Below, in pieces: positions 11,951 to 21,400 of a stretch of 64,000 nucleotides of DNA. The translations under genes were made by a program, and so were the position numbers. Source of the DNA: Hypomesus transpacificus (lineage: Eukaryota; Chordata; Actinopteri; Osmeriformes; Osmeridae); assembly GCF_021917145.1 (NCBI RefSeq), contig NC_061061.1, positions 1,078,896 to 1,142,895 of the forward strand. Reading direction: 5' to 3'. The first letter of the stretch is position 1. Each line of letters starts with the position of its first letter. Under the pieces are notes generated by a model, which saw only the letters and a program-made list of their open reading frames with translations, made no database searches and was not told where the DNA came from.

Positions 11951-12035
11951 TGCCAGACTATGAAGCGGGAATCATTTTCTAAAAGACGTTTCGTGGTTCA
12001 CTTTGCGGCCTAATACGCGATGAATTCGGGTTAAA

Positions 12036-13560
12036 TTATCCTTGCACCTTTTGCAACAGGTAGCTGTCGTAAAAACGCACAAGGCATTGCAGTGACAGAC
12101 TTCCTGTATCACCTTTGCTTATAAAGCCGCAATCTAATCTTGTTTATGTCAAATAAACCTGCTCCCGAGCAGGTTTAGGTTTACGGACCTGTTGCTGTGA
12201 CAGCAAGTCTAGGATGAGCGTCGAAGAACCTAAAAATCCAAGATAATGACAAATCGGATAATCAAAATCAGCTAACTGAGTCAGCGACGTACAGTAACTG
12301 ACCCCTGCTCTGGATCAAGTAAAAAGGAAACAAACTCACTCTATTTAGGAGTTTATAACAGCGCTATGATCCCTTTTTACTCACCTAGAGCGGGTTTGCA
12401 TGGATTACCTGTAACATTCTGGGGATCATCATCCTTGGAATAGTCGTCTGCATGGATAGCTAACTGGGAAAAACGGCCGATCCACTTCTTATTTAATCAA
12501 ACAATGTGAGGAAACTTCCCTTTTTCAGGGTTTACAGTGTCTGTGTTGTAGCAGTTCAGCTGCAGAGGATGGAGGAGACGTTACTGCCATGTGAAGCCTT
12601 GAACAAGCTCTTCTCATGTGAGAGCAGCAAGAGAAGGGCTAACATCCAACCACAGCTTCTAATATCTCCCTGACAAACCACGGCTTCTAACATCTCCCTG
12701 ACAAACCACAACTCCAAATATCTCTCCTGACAAACAACAGGACGCTATTATAGGACGGTTAAAGTAACACATTCTGAACTCTGCTGTTTTAGTAGCCGGA
12801 CTTTTGTATTCACAAGTTCAGAACATCCTTGTTATCCTAGTTATGTGGTTCATTATCATTCTTTTTAAAAGTAGACTAGTCCTTATTCAATTACTGAACA
12901 ATGAGTTCATTATAAAGTGATTGTAAAGCTTGATTTTGATTGGTGCATGCCTGCCTGTTTGTTAATGCAGTTTGTCTTGTTGCTTTATGGTACTAACTCA
13001 TCCATATATCATGAATATGGTAGGCCTACCCCATTCAACATGCATGTCAGTCAAACTTAGTCTCATATCTCTCTGAACAGCGACATGGAACACAGGGCAG
13101 ATAGGGAGAGGAGGGCCCGACACAGTATTATTCTGTGGTTGAATATGGCTTAATCAGCATTTCTAAAGAAAAGCATTCCAATGGAATATGAATGCTAGTC
13201 TGTAACTAAAAACTAAACACCAGTTGAGCTCATGTGAAAGTCTGTCGACTGTAGCATTCAGCATTGTTGATCACTTCCTTTCAGAGTGAATGCTTTTCTA
13301 TTGACACGTCTGCTCTGTTTGACAACAGTGTGCCAACCTTGGTGTGACATCACTCAGACGACTCTCTGTAGTGTGACAGAAGGTGCCTGGGACACAGAGA
13401 GAAGGGGGGGGGGAGGGCCAATCAGAGATGATCTACAATAGAAAGTCAATTTTTTTTAACCCTGAGTGGCAGCATTTACTGTACAGGAAGTGGAAAGAGG
13501 AAATTGCACCGCTTGAAAACAAGGTGACGCCTACACGCCTCTCGCAGAGCAGACCGCGAG
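12036..13560. other. Intergenic, nothing recognised
   Basis: Mostly unique-looking sequence with two short direct repeats (12640-12740). No supported exon. The part from about 13380 approaches the promoter of the downstream Ig-superfamily gene. Confidence 0.4.
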
Positions 13561-13679
13561 CAGACACGCCTCTCACAGAGCAGACCAGACCAGACCACGA
13601 GCAGACTCTCCTCTCACAGACTCTCCTCTCACAGACCAGACCGTGAGCAGACCCTGCTTCCTGGACGTGCCTCTCCAGA

Positions 13680-13894
13680 CACTCTCCACACGTCCGTGTG
13701 TAGCTCAGCTGGGTCTCTCAGCTTCTCCAGAAACATTGTATTATCAGACGGGACGGGCGTTTTACGGTGTTTGTGGAACATCTTTGTTCTGGACGGTGAC
13801 GTTGACCTTCAGCACTCTGGGAGCGTGAAGGAAGAGGCTCCTGCCACACTGGGAGAAGCAGGAAGTGACTGCTGTGTGTAGAACCCTCGGGGAG
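13680..13894 (+). promoter_or_regulatory. Probable 5' non-coding exon of the plus-strand Ig gene
   Basis: Ends in a strong splice donor (GGGGAG then GTAAGT at 13895). The next good acceptor, CTCCCAGCAG at 14131-14140, lies just before the first coding ATG. The exon start is not defined by the sequence. No clear TATA box was found. The exon has no long in-frame ORF into the CDS. Confidence 0.45.
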
Positions 13895-14145
13895 GTAAGT
13901 GGACTTCCCACTGGGGCTAACCAGCGAAATACAACTGATCAAATACACACAACCCTGGTCTGGTCATGCAGGACCAGAGGTTTTTTAAGTCAAACAGATG
14001 ACACCATTTCACACATTTCTTAGGGAGACAGCTTAGGCTCCATTGCTGAATTTACCTCCATGGGTGATAGTAAAGATAGAGTTCACCTCTCCCCCCCCTC
14101 TCTGTCTGTCTCCCTCCCCCCTCTCTCTCTCTCCCAGCAGGTGGT

Positions 14146-17100
14146 ATGAGGCTGCAGTGCTGTCTATGCTGGGCTGTGGCTCTGCTGTGGCTGAGTAAGT
14201 ACAGTACTGTAGATAGCACTAGTACCACACACAGGCTGAGTACAGTACTGTAGATAGCACTAGTACCACACACAGGCTGAGTACAGTACTGTAGATAGCA
14301 CTAGTACCACACACAGGCTGAGTACAGTACTATAGATAGCACTAGTACCACACACAGGCTGAGTACAGTACTGTAGATAGCACTAGTACCACACACAGGC
14401 TAAGTACAGTACTGTAGATAGCACTAGTACCACACACAGGCTAAGTACAGTACTGTAGATAGCACTAGTACCACACACAGGCTAAGTACAGTACTGTAGA
14501 TAGCACTAGTACCACACACAGGCTGAGTACAGTACTGTAGGTGGCACTAGTACCACACACAGGCTAAGTACAGTACTGTAGATGGCACTAGTACCACACA
14601 CAGGCTAAGTACAGTACTGTAGATAGCACTAGTACCACACACAGGCTGAGTACAGTACTGTAGATGGCACTAGTACCACACACAGGCTAAGTACAGTACT
14701 GTAGATAGCACTAGTACCACACACAGGCTGAGTACAGTACTGTAGATAGCACTAGTACCACACACAGGCTGAGTACAGTACTGTAGATGGCACTAGTACC
14801 ACACACAGGCTAAGTACAGTACTGTAGATAGCACTAGTACCACACACAGGCTAAGTACAGTACTGTAGATAGCACTAGTACCACACACAGGCTAAGTACA
14901 GTACTGTAGATGGCACTAGTACCACACACAGGCTGAGTACAGTACTGTAGATAGCACTAGTACCACACACAGGTTGTGGGGGCGGTCTTTAAGCAGGGTG
15001 TGGGGGTTATTTGAGGGGGAGGACGGAGGTTATCTGAGGGGAGGGGGAGGTTATCTGAGGCTACACAGTCAGTGTTCCTCTGTAAACGGCGAGTGGAAGG
15101 GGGAGGGCCCCAACTGTGCAGTATTGTTGCCATCAGCCATTATCTCCAGGGCTGCTGCTGAGCATGATTATCTCCAGCTGCCTTCTGGTTCCTACTTCCT
15201 CTGATAAGTACTGCAGGGCCTCCCGTCTGATAAGTACTGCAGGGCCTCCCGTCTGATAAGTACTGCAGGGCCTCCCGTCTGATAAGTACTGCAGGGCCTT
15301 CCGTCTGATAAGTACTGCAGGGCCTCCTGTCTGATAAGTACTGCAGGGCCTCCCGTCTGATAAGTACTGCAGGGCCTCCCGTCTGATAAGTACTGCAGGG
15401 CCTCCCGTCTGATAAGTACTGCAGGGCCTCCCGTCTGATAAGTACTGCAGGGCCAGTACTTATTCCCACAGTTTGATTAGAGATATTACGGTGCATTACT
15501 GCACCTAGATAACATGCACCGTATCTCTACAGAAAACAAAGAGTCTTTATATTTATATTGTCTTGCTGCTAGTTAGCTGGCAAACATTTAATTTTGGAAA
15601 GAAACAAGCTGATTCAAATGACTGTGCCAGTGTTGTCACAGCAACGCTCATCTGCCCGTATCTGCGTTGGAATAGTGATAGACGACAATTTAGTCAAGAG
15701 ACTCACATATTGATTTCACCATGTATTGAAAACTATAGACATGGAACCCACACCCTATCGAAGGCTATTGCTTTAGTCTAGTACAGAAGGTGTAGTACAT
15801 TAGGTCTAGTATAGTACATGGGGTCTAGCATCTAGCAGGATAGGATAGCAGTATCTCTGCTTGTCTCCACAGTGCCAGGTGGTGCCCAGAGTGTGTCTGT
15901 CCAGATCCAAACCCCCCAGCCGGTGCATGTCCTCCCAGCCTCCAGGCTGCTGCTCCAGGCCCAGCTCAGCCCCCAGGTGTCCAGCGTGGCCTGGGAGCGA
16001 GAGCCGGAACATGGCAGCCAGGGGGGGAAGGTGACCCTGGCTGTCTTCCCAGGTAAACCGTTCAAATGCGTGAGCCTTTGTGTAGTTGAGGAAGTCAACT
16101 TAATGTGCTTAATGTTTGATAACTTGGTTGTACGATCATTCGCATGGTTATTCTTTCTTTTTAGGAGCAACAGTTTTAGGTCAGTTTTAGGGGTTCCGTT
16201 GCCGTGGGTGACGAGGGACCGCTTATCCGATGAGTCTCTGCACTGTGATGACGTTGTTGTCTTAAAGGCAGGGTGGAGGTGTCGTTGTCTTAAAGGCAGG
16301 GTGGAGGTGTCGTTGTCTTAGAGGCAGGGTGGAGGTGTCGTTGTCTTAGAGGCAGGGTGGAGGTGTCGTTGTCTTTAAGGCAGGGTGGAGGTGTCGTTGT
16401 CTTAAAGGCAGGGTGGAGGTGTCGCTGTCTTAGAGGTAGGGTGGAGGTGTCGTTGTCTTAGAGGCAGGGTGGAGGTGTTGTTGTCTTAGAGGCAGGACGG
16501 AGGTGTCGTTGTCTTAAAAGTAGGGTGGAGGTGTCGTTGAGATGCACTTTTTGTCATATTTTCTGAAATAAACTTTAGTAAAAATAAATCAGATAACGGT
16601 AATTAATGATTAGATGGCATTCAGACCAAATGCAATTATTGGACAGGATACTTGTTTACCTACCTCCTAGCAGTAGTCAGGCAGCACGTTCATGTATTTG
16701 GAGGAGTGGCTTTGAAGGGAAGGGTGAGATATTTTGGTTTGAATCCTTTCAAACTCAAGACAAAATTGGTAGGTTTGCAAAACTTACCTACCCTGCCTTT
16801 AAGCTCGACATGCCCCACCTAGGTAACCCCTCCAGCGGGCGTGTTCGTCTGGAGCAGCAGGGGGCGGTGTTGAGCCTGGAGGGCTTCACACCGGCAGACA
16901 GCGGCCGCTACACGGTTACCGTCACCGACCAGTCGGGTGCCATGGCGACGGCGGAGTGCATGGTTACAGAATATGGTAGGATGAACCTAGACTCTCACCG
17001 GAGGTTCAGCAAGCTTTCAGTATTCGGTCCAAACAACTTGTCAGAGTCGGGTCTGCCCTGTATGACCTCTGTTTGACCTCTGTTTGACCTCTGTTTGACC

Positions 17101-18140
17101 TCTGACCCCTATCTGCCCGTCTCTGGGCCTCAGTGGCGGTGCATCACGTGTCTGTGAGCGTGAACGCTTCCCACGCCTCCCTGTTCTGTGCTGAGGCCTG
17201 GGGCAGCGAGCCCCGCTTCACCTGGCTCCATGACAATGCTGCCGTGACAACAGCCCTGGGCCGTGTGTCCGTGGACGGGAAGACGCTCTTCTTCTCCTCC
17301 ACGCCCGTCTGCGGACACTTCACCTGCGTGGTGAGCAACCGGCTGGGCCACAGCTCTGCTACCTACACCGCAGGTATGCTCCTGGAGACTCACACCTGTA
17401 GACCTGAACCCTGTAGACCTACACACTTGTACAAACATAGCTGCAGAGCTGTCCTGGAGTTAACCGTGAGTGTGGTATGTGTCCTCAGATCCCTGCCGGA
17501 GAGAGGGCGGGGGAGGGGCGGCGGTGTGGGCGTGTCTGCTGGTGCTGCTTGTCCTCGGAGGAGGACTGGCCTTCCTGCTGTGGAGGTACACACACGTACA
17601 CACAAGTATACACACACACATCTGTACACACACATATGCACAAGTATACACACACACAGACACATATGCACATGAATACACTCACATGATGCCCACGTGT
17701 ACACACACACACATATACACACACGTGTACGCACCCACACGTACAGTATATACACACACTAGCTGTGGGCAATGCTTGATGATGAGGTAATCGTTGTGTT
17801 TAGTCTAGCCGTGGGCAATGCTTGATGATGAGGTAATCGTTGTGTTTAGTCTAGCCGTGGGCAATGCTTGATGATGAAGTAATTGTTGTGTTTAGTCTAG
17901 CCGTGGGCAATGCTTGATGACAAGGTAATCGTTGTGTTTAGTCTAGCCGTGGGCAATGCTTTATGATGAGGTAATCGTTGTGATTAGTCTAGCCGTGGGC
18001 GATGCTTGATGATAAGGTAATCGTTGTGTTTAGTCTAGCTGTGGGCAATGCTTGATAATGGATTATTTGTGTTCAGGAGACAGAGGCAGGCGCTCGGCAA
18101 GGGGGAAAGGCTGCAGGAACACCTGGATGAAAACCTGTAG
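14146..18140 (+). CDS. Ig-superfamily type I membrane receptor (CD2/SLAM- or HEPACAM-like), 260 aa
   Basis: Coding exons: 14146-14194, 15873-16052, 16823-16975, 17134-17373, 17489-17585, 18077-18140. All splice sites are GT-AG, phases are consistent, and the total of 783 nt gives 260 residues plus TAG. The start gives a signal peptide (MRLQCCLCWAVALLWL). Residues about 17-127 form a V-like domain without the cysteine pair but with ADSGRYTVTV; an intron splits this domain. Residues 128-207 form a C2-like domain (SLFCAEA, then GHFTCVVSN) with an extra Cys. A transmembrane helix spans about 218-239 (VWACLLVLLVLGGGLAFLLW). The tail is only about 21 residues, charged, and lacks ITIM, ITSM or other Tyr motifs. 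V-without-Cys plus C2 is the plan of the CD2/SLAM, HEPACAM and CEACAM groups; I do not recognise the orthologue. Inferred: cell-surface adhesion or recognition. It is divergent from the CEACAM-like gene about 9.7 kb away and convergent with TEKT2. Confidence 0.8.
14195..14972. repeat. 41-bp minisatellite starting at the exon-1 splice donor
   Basis: About 19 copies of a 41-bp unit (GTACAGTACTGTAGATAGCA ... CACACAGGCTGA). The first unit begins at the donor of the signal-peptide exon, and each unit ends GGCTGA or GGCTAA followed by GTA, repeating the exon-intron junction (GGCTGA then GTAAGTA). Confidence 0.93.
15203..15454. repeat. 26-bp minisatellite
   Basis: Nearly ten copies of GATAAGTACTGCAGGGCC plus CTCCCGTCT in intron 1 of the plus-strand Ig gene. 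Copies are almost identical. Reverse-frame peptides from it are artefacts. Confidence 0.93.
16262..16538. repeat. 28-bp minisatellite
   Basis: About ten copies of a 28-bp unit (CTTAAAGGCAGGGTGGAGGT followed by GTCGTTGT) in intron 2, the intron that splits the V-like domain. Confidence 0.92.
17586..17760. repeat. CA-rich microsatellite
   Basis: ACACAC/ATACAC/GTACAC mixtures begin directly at the donor after the transmembrane exon of the plus-strand Ig gene. Confidence 0.9.
17762..18060. repeat. 46-bp minisatellite
   Basis: Between six and seven copies of a 46-bp unit containing GTGGGCAATGCTTGATGATG and TTGTGTTTAGTCTAGC, in the last intron of the plus-strand Ig gene, ending about 15 bases before the final acceptor. 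Confidence 0.92.
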
Positions 18141-18439
18141 CCCCGCCCACCTCCCCAGCCCTCCCACTGAGAGGCTGAGGCAGCACAAGAAGAGGGCAGA
18201 GCCGTTGGAGGAGCTTCCTGTCCAGTGATCAACATGACCTTTCAGTGCTGCAACAGTGAAAAGACCTGCCAACTGGACGATGAAGACTTCTGAACACTGA
18301 CTTTTTTTACTCTCTGGCCTCTGTATATTGGCCAACATTTGACATTTATATATTTATATACACTTACAAACCCACATCTTAGTTATCATTTCTGTATATT
18401 GGGTTGTTTTTGTATAAATCGTTTAAAAACAATGTTGTT

Positions 18440-18448
18440 TTTAATAAA
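18440..18448. terminator. Overlapping bidirectional polyadenylation signals
   Basis: AATAAA on plus (18443-18448) serves the Ig gene, about 300 bases after its stop. ATTAAA on minus (plus-strand TTTAAT, 18440-18445) is the only good signal after the TEKT2 stop at 18473. The two hexamers overlap by three bases, so the convergent genes would end within a few tens of bases of each other. Inferred from motif and position. Confidence 0.6.
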
Positions 18449-18472
18449 CACCTCAAAGGCAGCATGTTGTGT

Positions 18473-21400
18473 TTAGGGTTTATGAGAGAGCAGCCTTCCA
18501 GCAGAATCCCAGGGGTGGGGCGGGGGGGTGTCTGGGCGCGGGGAGGAGGGGTGGGGCTCCAGGCGTTGCCGTGTCTGGTTGCTACGCAGGGTCAGTTCCA
18601 GCGCCTCGTGCTTCAGGTCCAGGTTGAACTCCAGACGTGCAAGATGTTCCTCCAGGGTCTTTAGGGTGTGTCTGGTGCACAGCAGGTAGTTAGTCACTGG
18701 GCTAGGTATTAGGAGGAAATGGGTACTGGACTAGGTACTAGGAGGTCTGGATTAGACACTAGGTCATGGGTTCTAGGTTTGATTCTAGGCACTCACTGAA
18801 TATGGCCAGGTTCTAGATACAAACTGACACTGGGCCAGGTTATAGGTTCTATGTTCTGGGTACTCACTGACACTGGGCCCAGTTTTAGGTTGTATGTTCT
18901 AGGTACTCACTGACACTGGGCCCGGTTATAGGTTCTATGTTCTAGATACTAACTGACACTGGGCCAGGTTATAGGTTCTATGTTCTAGATACTAACTGAC
19001 ACTGGGCCAGGTTATAGGTTCTATGTTCTAGGTACTCACTGACACTGGGCCCGGTTTTAAGTTCTATGTTCTAGGTACTCACTGACACAGGGCGCGGTTA
19101 TAAGTTCTTTGTTCTAGGTACTCACTGACACTGGGCCCAGTTTTAGGTTCTATGTTCTAGGTACTCACTGACACTGGGCCCGGTTATAGGTTCTATGTTC
19201 TAGGTACTCACTGACACTGGGCCCGGTTATAGGTTCTATGTTCTAGGTACTCACTGACACTGGGCCCGGTGTTGCTTCAGAGCTGCAGTAGAGACTTCCA
19301 GCTGCCGGGCTTCATCCACCAGGCTGGACTGCACCTGGTCATCAGCCACAGAGTAAACACACGCACACACACACGGTCTTCATGATTAGAGACACAGTGT
19401 AAACACACACGCATCATCCTACTCACATCCTTATACACCCCCTCACACACACCTGGTCCATGCATAGCTCCGTGCCAGGCCGGTAGGTCCTGCTGTCCAG
19501 CCTGGTGTGGACCAGCTTCAGGTGGGCATCTCTGGCCACCAGCTCCTGCTCCACACCGCGGATCGCCCTCTCCAGCTCTGAGATCTCCTCTTTGGTCTGG
19601 CAGGAGAGACAGACCCCAATGAGCAGAGATTCACACCAGAGAAGGAAGGGGGGATTCTGTTAGAGGACAGTTTTTAAACCTCCTCATGCCTAGCACCACT
19701 CAGTGTGACCTCTTCAGTATGTAGGCTGTCTGTAGTCCTAGTCCTTACACATCCTTACCCACACACACGCTTCCCCCTCCATCACCCCTGTCCGGCAGTG
19801 TGTCCTGGGTTGAGTGGCAGTGTGTTCTGGGTTCAGTGGCAGTGTGTCCTGGGTTCAGTGACAGTGTGTCCTGGGTTCAGTGACAGTGTGTTCTGGGTTC
19901 AGTGGCAGTGTGTCCTGGGTTCAGTGACAGTGTGTTCTGGGTTCAGTGACAGTGTGTCCTGGGTTCAGTGACAGTGTGTTCTGGGTTCAGTGGCAGTGTG
20001 TTCTGGGTTCAGTGACAGTGTGTCCTGGGTTCAGTGACAGTGTGTTCTGGGTTCAGTGACAGTGTGTCCTGGGTTCAGTGACAGTGTGTCCTGGGTTCAG
20101 TGACAGTGTGTTCTGGGTTCAGTGGCAGTGTGTTCTGGGTTCAGTGACAGTGTGTCCTGGGTTCAGTGACAGTGTGTCCTGGGTTCAGTGACAGTGTGTT
20201 CTGGGTTCAGTGACAGTGTGTTCTGGGTTCAGTGACAGTGTGTCCTGGGTTCAGTGACAGTGTGTTCTGGGTTCAGTGGCAGTGTGTTCTGGGTTCAGTG
20301 ACAGTGTGTCCTGGGTTCAGTGACAGTGTGTTCTGGGTTCAGTGGCAGTGTGTTCTGGGTTCAGTGACAGTGTGTCCTGGGTTCAGTGACAGTGTGTTCT
20401 GGGTTCAGTCAGCTCTACAGGCTGGAGTAGTGACCCATCACACAGCCATGAGAGCGCTAACTGTGCTGTGTCTCTTAGGTCCCTCCGTGCGCTGCTATTG
20501 TTAGAGTCCAGGACTTCCTCTCCAGGACAAGTACTCATGTCTGTGGAGATACTGTACTGCTGCCCAGCTGGGGTTAGAGGGTCACTGAGTTCACACACAC
20601 AGGAGCTACATTATCTTTAACCCTCAAGGAGCTCTGCTTATCCATGTAAGAGAGAGAGGCCTTGTCTTTAAAGTCAGACCATGAGTTCTCTGAAGGTGGG
20701 CCAGACTGAGCTGGTCCACACAGGAGCAGACTGTAAGGACCAGAGCCCTACCCTATGAAGCCGGATCTAGGGTTAGCAAGGTAACTTCAGGTTTTACTGA
20801 TTTTCAGCTTCATAACGACGGTAGTTCACTTCTTACCAGGATAGATCACCATGGTAACTCATGCTGCACACCTAACCTGCTCCGTAGCAAGTTATGTTTG
20901 AGATAACAGATCAACACGTATAAAAGCACAGCCTACCGACCAACCAAAATCATCTTGGAAAATGGCATCACCACTTGCCGAAGATCCTGTGGATCTAATT
21001 GGATGGAAAAAACTATTGTATTTAGAGTGAGATCTACTACTGCCTTATGAGTGATATTGAGAAGGCCATTAACTTACGCATACACAGAGTCTGCAATTTT
21101 CTCCCAACATCCCTTTCTTTTTTGGAAGCAGCAACGGTGTTGCCTTTCGCTTTAATTATGCTCTTAAACTCTTTGTATCTGTGTAAAATCAATGTTTGCT
21201 CTTCGTGTGTAAAGTACAACTTGTCCATGTTTGTAATTGGTCATATTTTGCTAACATCATTCAGACCAGGTCCGGTTCAGACTAACTCCAGATCAGACCA
21301 GGTCCAGTTCAGACTAACTCCAGATCAGAACAGGTCAGTAGAGACCAGGTCAGTAGAGACCAGGTCCAGTTCAGACCAGGTCCAGTTCAGACCATGTCCA

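Larger units (their letters stand above)
9120..12035. mobile_element. Inverted-repeat (foldback) element hosting two later insertions
   Basis: The stretch 9125-9370, reverse-complemented, matches 10078-10262 and continues at 10896-10951 and 11959-12030, i.e. on both sides of a solo LTR and of a hAT element. Shared landmarks are TTGTCAACATGGATGG, CCAGTCGATTGTCGATG, GTAGCTTAGCACGACTC and GTGTAGATGCCAGAC. Removing the two insertions makes the right arm contiguous. The arms enclose a spacer with a minisatellite. The outer ends and family were not identified. Confidence 0.75.
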
